From Rhodanobacteraceae bacterium (GTDB lineage Bacteria; Pseudomonadota; Gammaproteobacteria; Xanthomonadales; Rhodanobacteraceae), in contig CP126531.1 in the NCBI GenBank assembly GCA_030167125.1, forward strand, positions 620,001 through 684,000: DNA of 64,000 bases, read 5' to 3'. Within the stretch, counting starts at the first letter, position 1; each line of letters begins with the position of its first letter. A program made the translations under genes and the position numbers. Below, piece by piece: positions 18,233 through 27,240 of this stretch. The notes under the pieces were generated by a model. That model was given only the letters and a program-made list of their open reading frames with translations. It made no database searches and was not told where the DNA came from.

Positions 18233-18369
18233 GTTCGTCCGTTCGCGCTGAGCGTTGCTTGCGATAGCAAGCAAAGTCGAAGCGCCTCCGCACCGTCCTT
18301 CGACTTCGGCCCCATCCAGATGGGGCCAGCGCTCAGAGCCTGCCCCGGACGTGATCCGGGGACGAACGG
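18233..18369. repeat. dispersed repeat, family B (copy 1)
   Basis: Starts GTTCGTCCGTTCG and ends GGACGAACGG, so the ends are inverted. Inside are hairpins such as TTGCTTGCGATAGCAAGCAA and GGCCCCATCCAGATGGGGCC, plus the blocks GTCGAAG and CCGTCCTTCGACTTCG. The blocks CGTTCGCGCTGAGCG and CTTCGACTTCG recur in the copy at 44264-44356. It occupies most of the emrA-emrB gap. Confidence 0.8.
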
Positions 18370-18404
18370 AAGATCAGCCGAGTTTCCATCAGGCAAAAAG
18401 ACCC

Positions 18405-19964
18405 ATGGCCTCGAACGCTGCCGCAGCCAATCAGTCCTTCGGTGAATTCCGTCCTGCCAGCCTGCCGCTGGCGACGATCGGGTTGTCGCTCGGCACCTTC
18501 ATGCAGGTGCTGGACCTCACCATTGCGAACGTGTCGCTGCCGACCATCGCCGGCAACCTTGGCGCGAGCCAGGACCAGTCGGTCTGGGTCATCACCTCGT
18601 TCACCGTGGCCAATGCGATTGCATTGCCGCTGACCGGATTCCTCTCGCGGCGTTTCGGCGAGGTGAAGACGTTCGTGTGGGCGACCGCGCTGTTCTCGAT
18701 CGCCTCGTTGTGCTGCGGCCTCGCGACCAGCCTCACGATGCTGGTGTTGTTCCGCGCGATCCAGGGCGCGGTGGCGGGGCCGATGTATCCGCTGACGCAA
18801 AGCCTGCTGGTTTCCATCTATCCGAATGAAAAACGCGGGATGGCGCTGGCGATCCTGGCGATGGTGACGGTGGTGGCGCCGATCGCGGGCCCGGTGCTGG
18901 GCGGCTACATCACCGACAACTATTCGTGGGAATGGATCTTCTTCATCAACGTTCCGATCGGGCTTGCGGTCAGTGCGATCATCGCCGCGCAACTGGGCGG
19001 ACGCCGCGACCCGATCGAGCGGCCGCGCATGGATTACGTGGGCCTGATCACGCTGATCCTCGGCGTGGGATCGCTGCAGGTGCTGCTCGACAAGGGCAAT
19101 GATCTCGACTGGTTCCAGTCGAATTTCATCGTCGTGCTCGCGGTCATCGCCGTGATCGCGCTGAGCGTGTTCCTGATCTGGGAGTTGACCGACCGCGAAC
19201 CGATCGTGAACCTGCGCTTGTTCCGGCATCGAAATTTCGCCGCGGGCACGCTGGCCATGGTGCTGGCCTACGCGGTGTTTTTCGCGATCGGATTATTGGT
19301 GCCCCTGTGGCTGCAGGAAACGCTGGGCTACACGCCGATCTGGTCGGGTCTGGCGACGGCGCCGATCGGCGTTGCGCCGGTGCTGCTGACGTTCTTCGTG
19401 GGCAAGTACGGCACCAAATTCGACCTGCGCTGGCTGGCCTCGTTCGCGTTCGTGGTAATGGGCGTGACGTGTTTCATCCGCGCCGACTTCAACACCGATG
19501 TCGATTTCTACCACGTGGCGATGGCGCAATTCCTCCAGGGCATCGGCGTGGCGTTCTTCTTCATGCCGATCCTGACGATCGCGTTGTCGGATCTTTCGGG
19601 CAGGGAAGTGGCCGCGGGTTCAGGCCTGATGACCTTCGTGCGTTCGGTGGGCGGCAGTTTCTCGGCGTCGATCACCACGTACTTCTGGGAACGCGGCGGC
19701 GTCACCAACCACGCGAACCTCGCTGCGCACATCAATGCCTATGACCCGCAGGTGCGACAGGCTGCGGCGGCCGGCGGCGGCACCCTGCAACGTTTCGCCG
19801 CGATGATCAACGGCGAAATCTCACGCCAGGCCGTGCAGATTTCCTTCAACAATTTGTTCTACATCTTCGGCTGGATCATCATCGCCCTCGTCGCGGTTGT
19901 CTGGCTGGCCAAACCGCCGTTCATCAAATCGGGTGGACCGGCTACGGCGGGCGGCGGACACTAG
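18405..19964 (+). CDS. emrB: EmrB-type MFS multidrug transporter (DHA2 family), first copy
   Basis: A 14-transmembrane-segment proton-driven exporter of hydrophobic drugs in the inner membrane, 519 residues. The first segment carries LGTFMQVLDLTIANVSLP, with the conserved Asp of the family, and SVWVITSFTVANAIALPLTG and LSRRFGEVKTF follow as in EmrB. ATG 18405 is chosen because homology starts just after it; the longer open frame upstream runs through the family-B repeat and is not conserved. A second, closely related emrB follows 146 bases downstream across a family-A repeat. Confidence 0.93.
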   Translation: MASNAAAANQSFGEFRPASLPLATIGLSLGTFMQVLDLTIANVSLPTIAGNLGASQDQSVWVITSFTVANAIALPLTGFLSRRFGEVKTFVWATALFSIASLCCGLATSLTMLVLFRAIQGAVAGPMYPLTQSLLVSIYPNEKRGMALAILAMVTVVAPIAGPVLGGYITDNYSWEWIFFINVPIGLAVSAIIAAQLGGRRDPIERPRMDYVGLITLILGVGSLQVLLDKGNDLDWFQSNFIVVLAVIAVIALSVFLIWELTDREPIVNLRLFRHRNFAAGTLAMVLAYAVFFAIGLLVPLWLQETLGYTPIWSGLATAPIGVAPVLLTFFVGKYGTKFDLRWLASFAFVVMGVTCFIRADFNTDVDFYHVAMAQFLQGIGVAFFFMPILTIALSDLSGREVAAGSGLMTFVRSVGGSFSASITTYFWERGGVTNHANLAAHINAYDPQVRQAAAAGGGTLQRFAAMINGEISRQAVQISFNNLFYIFGWIIIALVAVVWLAKPPFIKSGGPATAGGGH

Positions 19965-19987
19965 CGAATTCCAATCTATCCATTCGT

Positions 19988-20083
19988 CGTCATTCCCGCG
20001 AAGGCGGGAATCCATTTTTCTGTTGCGAAAAGACAATCAAGATGGATTCCGGGTTCTGCGCTTCGCGCAGCCCCGGAATGACG
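19988..20083. repeat. dispersed palindromic repeat, family A (copy 2)
   Basis: Ends CGTCATTCCCGCG and GGAATGACG. Internal hairpins are CCCGCGAAGGCGGG and CTGCGCTTCGCGCAG, and a central pair AATCCAT / ATGGATT is again present. It fills the gap between the two emrB genes. Confidence 0.88.
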
Positions 20084-20110
20084 TCAAACTTTTTCGATTA
20101 CCTGTGAGTC

Positions 20111-21664
20111 ATGGCTTCAAACGCCGCCACCGCATCCCAGTCCCTCGGCGAATTCCGGCCCGCCAGCCTGTCGCTGGCGACGATCGGCCTGTCGCTCGGC
20201 ACCTTCATGCAGGTGCTGGACATGACCATCGCCAACGTGTCGTTGCCGACCATCGCCGGCAACCTCGGCGCGAGCCAGGACCAATCGACGTGGGTGATCA
20301 CCTCGTTCACCGTGGCGCAGGCGATCACGCTGCCGATGACTGGATTCCTCTCGCGCCGCTTCGGCGAGGTGAAGGTGTTCGTGTGGGCGGTGCTGCTGTT
20401 CTCGCTGTTCTCGCTGTGCTGCGGCCTCGCCACCAGCCTGTCGATGCTGGTGCTGTTCCGCGCGCTGCAGGGCGCGGTGTGCGGGCCGATGTACCCGATC
20501 ACGCAAAGCCTGATGGTGTCGATCTATCCGCGCGAGAAACGCGGCATGGCGCTGGCGATCATCGCGATGATCACGGTGGTGGCGCCGATCGTGGGCCCGG
20601 TGGCGGGCGGCTGGATCACCGATTCGTATTCGTGGCGCTGGATCTTCTTCATCAACATCCCGATCGGCATCTTCGCCGGCGGCGTAGTCGCGATGCAGAT
20701 GGGCAAGCGGATCGAACAGCTGCGCCGCGCACGCATCGACTGGGTGGGACTGATCACGCTGATCCTCGGTGTCGGCTCGCTGCAGATCCTGCTGGACAAG
20801 GGCAACGAACTCGACTGGTTCCATTCCACCACCATCATCACGCTGGCGATCGTCGCGACGATCGCGCTTGCGGTGTGGGTGATCTGGGAGTTGACCGACA
20901 ACGAACCGCTGGTCGACCTGCGCCTGTTCCGGCATCGCAACTTCGCCGCGGGCACGCTGGCGCTGGTGCTGGCGTATGCGTTGTTTTTCTCGATCGCGCT
21001 GTTGCTGCCGCTGTGGCTGCAGAACGTGATCGGATACACGGCGCTGTGGTCGGGCCTCGCCGCCGCGCCCGTGGGCGTGATCCCGGTGCTGTTGACGTTC
21101 TGGGTTGGCCGCTACGCGCACAAGTTCGACATGCGCTGGCTGACGGCATTCTCGTTCGCCGTGATGGGATTGGTGTGCCTCCGCTTCGGCAGTTTCAACA
21201 CCGATGTCGATTTCTGGTCGGTGGCGTTGACCGAATTGATGCTGGGCTTGGGCATCGCGCTGTTCTTCATGCCGATCCTGACGATCCTGCTGTCGGACCT
21301 TGAAGGCCAGGAAATCGCGGAAGGCTCGGGTTCGGCGACCTTCCTGCGCACGGTCGGCGCCAGTTTCGCCGTGTCCATCGTCACCTACCTGTGGACACGC
21401 GGCGGCGTGGTCAGCCACGCCAACCTTGCCGCGCACATCAACGCGTTCAATGCCGAAGTGCGCCAGAACGTCACCGCCATGGGCGGGCAGTTGCAGCACT
21501 ACGCGGCGGGCATCAACGGCGTCATCACCCAGCAGGGCATGCAGATTTCATTCAACCAGATCATGGACGGACTGGCGATCGGTTTCTTCCTGCTGATCGC
21601 CGTGGTGTGGCTGGCCAAGCCGCCGTTCGTCGCGCGCGGTGGTGGGGCGACGGGTGGACATTAA
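20111..21664 (+). CDS. EmrB-type MFS multidrug transporter, tandem paralogue
   Basis: The 517-residue protein is colinear with the preceding EmrB along its full length and identical in long stretches, for example SLATIGLSLGTFMQVLD and LPTIAGNLGASQDQS, with differences concentrated in the C-terminal half (DFWSVALTELMLGLG against DFYHVAMAQFLQGIG). This is a tandem duplication with divergence, perhaps giving two substrate ranges served by one EmrA and one duct. All family landmarks are intact, so it is not a pseudogene. The stop is followed by a marked drop in G+C content. Confidence 0.92.
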   Translation: MASNAATASQSLGEFRPASLSLATIGLSLGTFMQVLDMTIANVSLPTIAGNLGASQDQSTWVITSFTVAQAITLPMTGFLSRRFGEVKVFVWAVLLFSLFSLCCGLATSLSMLVLFRALQGAVCGPMYPITQSLMVSIYPREKRGMALAIIAMITVVAPIVGPVAGGWITDSYSWRWIFFINIPIGIFAGGVVAMQMGKRIEQLRRARIDWVGLITLILGVGSLQILLDKGNELDWFHSTTIITLAIVATIALAVWVIWELTDNEPLVDLRLFRHRNFAAGTLALVLAYALFFSIALLLPLWLQNVIGYTALWSGLAAAPVGVIPVLLTFWVGRYAHKFDMRWLTAFSFAVMGLVCLRFGSFNTDVDFWSVALTELMLGLGIALFFMPILTILLSDLEGQEIAEGSGSATFLRTVGASFAVSIVTYLWTRGGVVSHANLAAHINAFNAEVRQNVTAMGGQLQHYAAGINGVITQQGMQISFNQIMDGLAIGFFLLIAVVWLAKPPFVARGGGATGGH

Positions 21665-21881
21665 GATCTTAGGAAAAAGCCAACGGTTGAGTCAAGTGTG
21701 GCCAGTTCGAAAGCGCAAGCAGAATAAATTGCATGACTGTCTAGCCAACGGACTCGCCATAAAATCGCCGAGTATTTCATGGAGGGACTCGGCAGAACAG
21801 TATCTATTCAATCCCGTCTTGCTAAGCGCTAGAATCAAAAACTAAACTGTAGAACAGCTTCGTTAGGCCGAATTGGCCAAG
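21665..21881. other. AT-richer gap after emrB2 with two hairpins at the nuclease gene's 3' end
   Basis: No convincing gene is seen in these 217 bases, which are visibly poorer in G+C than the flanks. At the right end, GGCCGAATTGGCC (21866-21878) is a short hairpin. It is followed by AAGCTAG-TAGCTGC-CTAGCTT (21879-21899), a perfect 7-base stem overlapping the stop codon of the minus-strand gene. The second could end its transcript, although no T run follows. Confidence 0.5.
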
Positions 21882-22856
21882 CTAGTAGCTGCCTAGCTTT
21901 GCCTTGATGCGCCGCAACTTACTACGGTAGTGCTTAGACAGCTCCGCTATGTAGCGCGGAAGGTGGCTCGCATTAACAACATCGCACCACCAGCTCATGC
22001 TACCCGTGTATGTATGTGCTCCGAATCTGGCAAAGCTACATTCCGTCGGCCCTGAACTGTCCGAAAGCCATAGCTGCGCATCCGTAACAACAATGGGATG
22101 AACTATATCCAGAATACTGACTCTCTCACGAGTCCACCACAGCATCGACTCCGGCCAACTTGTACTGTTCGCCTCAAATTCTGCCGCATCGCGCAGATTG
22201 ATCAAATGCGTCTCATGTATATCTTGGCAGATTGCCTTGAAAGCCGACCTCAAGCCCTGACTGGCTCGCCAGAACACTGAGACTTCTAGTTCTTTCTCGG
22301 ACCCCATGTTGGTTTCACGGAACGACGTGAACACCGGCGCCGCATTTGGCCGAATCATCATTGGCCGCATGCGTGCTGTTTCTCGGGGATACGCATATCT
22401 ATGCAGTTTGCGCACAAGTGCGCTAATTTTACTTTCTTCGACGTCCAAAGCGCGCAACATTTCGGCAATTTCGAGGTATTTGCCACTACCGTCGCCAAGC
22501 CAGCGAATATGCTCATAGAAATTTTGATTGGTTGCTGGGTGCTTAGAAAGAAGAAGGTGGAAACCAATCATCGATTTAACTTCAATAATTAGTGTTATAC
22601 GGCATAGCTGAGTTACATCATGCTGACTGCGCTGCCATATCTGGCGCGCTACAACATCTAACTCTCTTTGCTTCTTCGTATCCGTGTCTTCATAGTAAAG
22701 CCCATGTGTCGCCTTCCAGCCCGAGTGTTCGAGTAGATCAGATACATCCCGTTCTGCTCGAAAAGTCTTGTAAGGCAAGCTGGTTAAAAGCTTTTTCTTT
22801 ACTGAATCCAAGGCTGCCTCCGACCGACCAATTGAAATCGATTTCAGGTAGAGCAT
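21882..22856 (-). CDS. uncharacterised PD-(D/E)XK nuclease-like protein in an AT-richer patch
   Basis: A 324-residue protein that I cannot name. Its N-terminal third has DVSDLLEHSGWKATHGLYYE, then RELDVVARQIW, then about 20 residues later LIIEVKSM. The order (helix, Glu, Asp, beta-strand with E-V-K) is the core of restriction-endonuclease-like folds, so a metal-dependent nuclease is inferred. The C-terminal two-thirds, rich in Trp and charged residues (SMLWWTRERVSI, MSWWCDVV), look like no domain I know. Base composition is near half G+C, far below the neighbours, and codons such as ATA, AGA and TTA are used, suggesting recent transfer. It starts 27 bases after the enoyl-CoA hydratase stop on the same strand. 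No methylase or toxin partner is adjacent. Confidence 0.7.
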   Translation of the reverse strand: MLYLKSISIGRSEAALDSVKKKLLTSLPYKTFRAERDVSDLLEHSGWKATHGLYYEDTDTKKQRELDVVARQIWQRSQHDVTQLCRITLIIEVKSMIGFHLLLSKHPATNQNFYEHIRWLGDGSGKYLEIAEMLRALDVEESKISALVRKLHRYAYPRETARMRPMMIRPNAAPVFTSFRETNMGSEKELEVSVFWRASQGLRSAFKAICQDIHETHLINLRDAAEFEANSTSWPESMLWWTRERVSILDIVHPIVVTDAQLWLSDSSGPTECSFARFGAHTYTGSMSWWCDVVNASHLPRYIAELSKHYRSKLRRIKAKLGSY

Positions 22857-22883
22857 GGCGCAATGATAGATACTTAATCCGCT

Positions 22884-23654
22884 TCAACTTTTTGCAGACC
22901 CCTTGCCGCGCAATCGTTCGACCAGCGCGTGCAACGTCGTTTGCGCTTCGGGCGCGAACCAGCCATCGAGGAATGCTTCGAGATCCAGGGATTCGGGATC
23001 GTCGAACAGGTGCACGAGGTCGGCGCGTGCCAGTGCACGGGTTGCGAGCATCGCGTGGCGCGGTAGCTGCAGCAGCGGTTCCAGCCACGCGAGCGTGCGC
23101 GTGACGACGTGGTCGACGTCGGTCAGTTCGTCGACCATGCCCGCGGCGAGCGCGGCGTCGGCGTCCAGCATCGCGCCGGCCACGAGCAGGCGCTCGGCGC
23201 GATATGGGCCGACCAGCCGGCGCAGCGCGGCCTGGATGCAGTCCGGCACGGTCAGTCCGACTTGCACTTCGTTGAGGCCGATCCTGAATTCGCCGCGCGC
23301 CATCACGCGGTAATCGCAGAAGATCGCGAGCACCGCACCGCCCGCGTGACTATGCCCGGTCACGGCCGCGGCGACGGGCACCGGCGAACGCGCCAGCGCC
23401 GCGCACAATCCGAAGAAGTCGCGCCAGAACACGCGCATCGCATCGCGGTCGAGTTGCAGCAGGGCAGGGATGTCGAGTCCCGCCGAGAACAAGCCCTGTG
23501 ATCCGGACAGGATCAACGCCGTGGCGCCGTTGGTGGGCGCGCGTTCCACCGCCTGCTTCAGCGTGGCGATCAGCGCGGGATTGAGCGCGTTGACGGGCGG
23601 ACGCGCGAGCCGGAATTCGCGGATGCCGTGGTCGTGTTCGATGATGTCGAGCAT
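22884..23654 (-). CDS. enoyl-CoA hydratase/isomerase family protein
   Basis: A 256-residue crotonase-fold protein acting on an acyl-CoA thioester, probably in fatty-acid or side-chain breakdown. The substrate loop is LFSAGLDIPALLQ, and the oxyanion-hole region GHSHAGGAVLAIFCDYRVM is the family hallmark. GEFRIGLNEVQVGL supplies one of the two usual acidic positions (Glu in NEVQVG). The exact substrate cannot be told from sequence. It stands alone between a family-A repeat upstream and the nuclease-like gene downstream. Confidence 0.88.
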   Translation of the reverse strand: MLDIIEHDHGIREFRLARPPVNALNPALIATLKQAVERAPTNGATALILSGSQGLFSAGLDIPALLQLDRDAMRVFWRDFFGLCAALARSPVPVAAAVTGHSHAGGAVLAIFCDYRVMARGEFRIGLNEVQVGLTVPDCIQAALRRLVGPYRAERLLVAGAMLDADAALAAGMVDELTDVDHVVTRTLAWLEPLLQLPRHAMLATRALARADLVHLFDDPESLDLEAFLDGWFAPEAQTTLHALVERLRGKGSAKS

Positions 23655-23673
23655 GGATGCTCCGTTTTTTTGT

Positions 23674-23781
23674 CGTCATTCCGGCGAAAGCCGGAATCCG
23701 TTGAGGTTTTTGTTTCTGAAAGAATCAAAATGGATTCCGGGTTCCATTCCCGATGAGACCGGGAATGGCCCCGGAATGACG
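23674..23781. repeat. dispersed palindromic repeat, family A (copy 3)
   Basis: Ends CGTCATTCCGGCG and CCGGAATGACG, with inner hairpins CCGGCGAAAGCCGG and CCATTCCCGATGAGACCGGGAATGG. It lies between the DUF4139 stop and the enoyl-CoA hydratase start and ends eight bases from the former. Confidence 0.88.
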
Positions 23782-23788
23782 GCGTTAT

Positions 23789-25240
23789 TTATAAATCCTG
23801 TGCGGTCCAGGTGTAGCGCACGGTCCAGGTGAGCGTCGCGCTGCCGTTCGCGGGCACCGGCACCTTGAATTCCAGCAACTGCGGCGTCTGTTTCGAAGGC
23901 TTGATGCTGGACGATGCCAGGCTCCACTCGCGCCAGCGGTTCGGATGTTCGCGCACCATCACCGTGTGCGCGGCATCGCCGCCGTTGCTGAGCGTGACCT
24001 TGTACGCCTCGGTCATCGTGTGCGCGCTGGCATCGACATGGAACGTGGTGCGCTCGCGGGTGGCGCGAAGGTCGAAGCTCTCGCCGAGCTGCACCGACAC
24101 GCGCTGGCCCTTGGGCGTGTCGGCGACATTGCCTTCGCCCAGCAACGCGGGCGCGCCATTGCGGTCCGCGATCCACGCGCGCAGGGTGCCGGCGGGCAGC
24201 GCATCGGGTGCGTTGAACGCGAGTGTGCTGGCGATGGGACGGTCTTGGTAATCCTGCGCGCCATAGTCGTTGGTGTTCGGTTTCGGCGGAAAGTATGCGT
24301 TGCCGTCGTCGATGACGTATTCGCGCGCGCAGTCGAGCGCCTGTGCCGGATACAGCGGCGTCAGCGTGACCGTGCCGTTCGGCAGGCTCACCGAACCCGC
24401 GAGCTTGAAGCTGCGGTAATCGCCTAGCGATGCCTGCTGCGGCATCGCAGCTTCGGCAGCCATTGGTGGCGCGGGCGGCCTGACCGCCATGCTGTACATG
24501 CGCATGCCGCGGTTGCCGAGATTGGGTTGGCCCGCGACAAGCTGGATGTCGGCGCCGTCGTAATCGCGGCCGCTGCGGTTGGCGATGCTGGCTTGCGGCT
24601 TGAACTGCATGCGGCAGGCGCTGCCGCCTTCCAGCGTGGCCGTGTACGCGGCGCGCCAGCCGAGTCCCGACGTGGTGTAAGTCAACAGCGCGTCGCGCTG
24701 GCCAGCCGACTTCGCATCGACGTCGAGCAACACGCTGCTGCCGCCGGAAACCGCGTCTGCCGGCAGCGTGACCGAAGCGTAGTCGTGCACCAGATGCACC
24801 TTGCCGTCGGCCGTGCGGATCAACACGCCGTTGTCCGACGCGCCCAGCAGTTCACCGGTGAAGCCGCCGCCGCTCGATTGCACTTCGACCTGGCTGCCGA
24901 TCGCGCCGTCCAGCGCGCCGTTCGCGCTGGCATTGGCCAGCACGACGCGCTGGCCGAGCACGTTCACCGTGGAACCCGCGCCGAAGCCCACGGCAACGGC
25001 TTCGGGATCGAGCGTCGCGGACAAGCCGCCGATGCGGATTTCATGATTGCCAGCTGCGATGCCGAGTGCGCGTTGTTCGTGCACCAGTGCGTGTCCCGCG
25101 TCCAGCGTGCCCTGGCTGCTGCCGGAAAACAGCGCGTCGTTGTCAGCGGAGTAAATCGTCAGGCGGACGTGGCCGGCGGCGAGCGCGGCCGGTGTCGTCA
25201 GCAATGCGGCGATGGCCGCGCAAAGCAATCGGCGAGGCAT
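23789..25240 (-). CDS. DUF4139 domain protein, exported
   Basis: A 483-residue secreted protein of unknown function. Residues 1-21 form a signal peptide (LLTTPAALAAG). The C-terminal half matches the DUF4139 family, with LTYTTSGLGWRAAYTATL, SIANRSGRDYDGADIQLVAG, TLRAWIADRNG and YKVTLSNGGDAAHTVMVRE. The overall layout, an N-terminal beta segment and a conserved C-terminal domain with an Ig-like end (LTWTVRYTW), suggests a periplasmic or surface protein. The start is set at the signal peptide; an open frame continues upstream through a repeat but is not coding. The stop lies eight bases from a family-A repeat. Confidence 0.85.
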   Translation of the reverse strand: MPRRLLCAAIAALLTTPAALAAGHVRLTIYSADNDALFSGSSQGTLDAGHALVHEQRALGIAAGNHEIRIGGLSATLDPEAVAVGFGAGSTVNVLGQRVVLANASANGALDGAIGSQVEVQSSGGGFTGELLGASDNGVLIRTADGKVHLVHDYASVTLPADAVSGGSSVLLDVDAKSAGQRDALLTYTTSGLGWRAAYTATLEGGSACRMQFKPQASIANRSGRDYDGADIQLVAGQPNLGNRGMRMYSMAVRPPAPPMAAEAAMPQQASLGDYRSFKLAGSVSLPNGTVTLTPLYPAQALDCAREYVIDDGNAYFPPKPNTNDYGAQDYQDRPIASTLAFNAPDALPAGTLRAWIADRNGAPALLGEGNVADTPKGQRVSVQLGESFDLRATRERTTFHVDASAHTMTEAYKVTLSNGGDAAHTVMVREHPNRWREWSLASSSIKPSKQTPQLLEFKVPVPANGSATLTWTVRYTWTAQDL

Positions 25241-25317
25241 GGAGCGTCTCCGTGGTGTCGATCGTGCGCCGATGATAAACGCGATGGCTGAACGAGGCGC
25301 GGAAACATATAACCACT

Positions 25318-25485
25318 CGTCATTCCGGACGCCGCGAAGCGGCGATCCGACTGCGCTTGCAGGATTGCAAGCGCGAACGCCGAAGGCGGCCCGAAAGGGC
25401 GAGCGCCAAGGAAGGCGCGAGTCAACCCAGTGACTTTGCTCTTCAATCAAAAAGACGCTGGATTCCGGCCTGCGCCGGAATGACG
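25318..25485. repeat. composite palindromic repeat, family A (copy 4)
   Basis: It has the family-A ends (CGTCATTCCGG and CCGGAATGACG) but the interior is about 70 bases longer. That interior holds several GC-rich hairpins (CGCCGCGAAGCGGCG, TGCGCTTGCAGGATTGCAAGCGC, GGCGGCCCGAAAGGGCGAGCGCC in part). It looks like one repeat inserted into another. The surrounding 263-base gap between ptsI and the DUF4139 gene holds nothing else that I recognise. Confidence 0.75.
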
Positions 25486-25503
25486 AGCAAAAAAAGAGCG
25501 CGT

Positions 25504-27240
25504 TCAAGTCGGTGTCTGCGCGCTGTCCAGCAGCGCCGCGACTTCGCTGCGGTCGCGCGCACGCAGCAGGCGCGGCGCCAGCGCGCGCAGCGCCTTGCGA
25601 TCGCAGCGCGACAATGCGTCGCGCTGGGCGAGGATGCGGTCGGGCAGCATGCTGAAGTCTTCGAGTCCGAGCGCGATCAGCGCGCACGCGAACGCCGGAT
25701 CGCCCGCGATTTCACCGCACAGGCAAACCGGTTTGCGCGCCATGCGCGCGCGGCCGATCACGTGCGCCAGCGTGCGCAGCACGGCAGGGTGCGCGGGCTG
25801 ATACAGCTTGCCGAGCTGGTCGTTGTTGCGGTCGGCGGCGAGCACGTACTGGGTGAGGTCGTTGCTGCCGATGGCGAGGAAATCCGAGACTTCCAGCAGC
25901 GCGCGCACGTTGAGCGCAGCGGCCGGCACTTCGACCATTGCGCCGAGTTCGAACTGGTCAGGAATCTCGTGGCCGGAAGTGCGCAGGTCGCGCGCGCACT
26001 CATGCAGCAGGCGGCGCACTTGGGCCAGTTCCGAAGCTTCGGTGACCATCGGCACCAGAATGCGCAGCGGACCGTAGCAACTCGCGCGCAGGATCGCGCG
26101 CAACTGCGGCAAGAGCACGTCCGGCTGGCGCAACGACAAGCGCACGCCGCGCACGCCCAGCGCGGGATTGGGTTCCGCCGTCATCACCAGGCCGGCGGCG
26201 TCGGCCTTGTCGGCGCCGAGATCGAGCGTGCGGATGGTGACCGGCAGGCCGCCCGCGCTCAGCACTGCGTCGCGGTACGCGTGGAATTGTTCGTCCTCGG
26301 TCGGCAAGCCGTCGTGGGCGAGGAACAGGAATTCGGTGCGGTACAGGCCGATGCCGGCGACGCCGAGATTGCGCGCACGTTCGATGTCTTCGGGGCGCTC
26401 GGCGTTGGCGAACAGGCGCAGCTTGCGGCCGTCGCGCGTGCGGGTTTCCGCGCCCGCGAGTTGCGCGAGCCGCTGGCCTTCGCGCAGCGCTTCGCGCTGC
26501 CAGTTGCGGTATTGCGCGAGATCCTGCGCGGCCGGATGCACGATGACTTCGCCGCGCACCGCGTCGACCAGCACCAGGTCGCCGTCGCGCAAGTCCTCCA
26601 GCACGCCGTCGGTGTTGACCAGCATCGGCAGGTGCAGGCTGCGCGCCAGGATCGCGCTGTGCGAATACTGGCTGCCGGAACCGGCGACCACCGCGAGGAT
26701 GCCGTGGCTGGCCATGTGCGCGAGTTCGCCGGGCGCCACGCTTTCGGTGACGAGGATTTCGCCGACGCGCGTCGCGAGTTTCTTTTCCTCGCTGCTGGCC
26801 TGTCGCGCCAGCGCGCTCTGCACGCGCGCGATCACGTGGTCGACGTCTTCGCCGCGGCTGCGCAGGTACGGATCGTCCATGTTGTCGAATACCGCGACCA
26901 GCCGATCGCGCTGCGCTTTCAGTGCCGCAGCCGCGCGGTAGTGGCCCTTGCGGATCATCGCGCGCAGCCCTTCGATCAGGTCCGGATCGTCGAGCAGCTG
27001 CGCGTGCGCATCGATGAATTCGCCGACTTCGCGTGCGAGGGCGCCGTGCAGCTTGCGGCGCAGTTCGGCCATGTCCTCGCGCGCCACCGCGAAAGCGCGT
27101 TCGAGGCGCGCGACTTCGTTTTCGACTTCGGAATCGGGCAGCGGCGTGTTGTCGATGCTGAAGCGGGCGGGCTGCTCCAGCCGCACGCGTCCCAGCGCCA
27201 TCCCGGGCGCGGCCGCGTAGCCGGGGAAGACGCGCCTCAT
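25504..27240 (-). CDS. ptsI: PTS enzyme I (phosphoenolpyruvate-protein phosphotransferase)
   Basis: It takes phosphate from phosphoenolpyruvate and passes it to HPr. The 578-residue length is standard. The phosphorylated His194 sits in SGSQYSHSAILARSL, slightly different from the common GGRTSHTAI but with His in place. The PEP-binding domain has LYRTEFLFL (299-307), EVPAAALN and the active Cys508 in CLCGEIAGDP. It is the last gene of a minus-strand cluster, and its ATG overlaps the HPr stop by four bases. No sugar permease (EIIB or EIIC) is nearby, so the phosphate chain is probably regulatory. Confidence 0.96.
   Translation of the reverse strand: MRRVFPGYAAAPGMALGRVRLEQPARFSIDNTPLPDSEVENEVARLERAFAVAREDMAELRRKLHGALAREVGEFIDAHAQLLDDPDLIEGLRAMIRKGHYRAAAALKAQRDRLVAVFDNMDDPYLRSRGEDVDHVIARVQSALARQASSEEKKLATRVGEILVTESVAPGELAHMASHGILAVVAGSGSQYSHSAILARSLHLPMLVNTDGVLEDLRDGDLVLVDAVRGEVIVHPAAQDLAQYRNWQREALREGQRLAQLAGAETRTRDGRKLRLFANAERPEDIERARNLGVAGIGLYRTEFLFLAHDGLPTEDEQFHAYRDAVLSAGGLPVTIRTLDLGADKADAAGLVMTAEPNPALGVRGVRLSLRQPDVLLPQLRAILRASCYGPLRILVPMVTEASELAQVRRLLHECARDLRTSGHEIPDQFELGAMVEVPAAALNVRALLEVSDFLAIGSNDLTQYVLAADRNNDQLGKLYQPAHPAVLRTLAHVIGRARMARKPVCLCGEIAGDPAFACALIALGLEDFSMLPDRILAQRDALSRCDRKALRALAPRLLRARDRSEVAALLDSAQTPT

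Noticed and set aside
20117-21499. Minus-strand open frame of 460 codons opposite the second emrB
   Set aside because: Dominated by His, Arg and Gln repeats from the reverse of membrane-helix codons; the same shadow exists opposite the first emrB.
21639-21845. 68-codon plus-strand open frame after emrB2
   Set aside because: It begins inside emrB2, has no ribosome-binding site and no recognisable similarity.
21665-22890. AT-richer patch considered as a prophage or integrated island
   Set aside because: Only one gene is present, no integrase is seen, no direct repeats were found at the edges, and no tRNA lies beside it.
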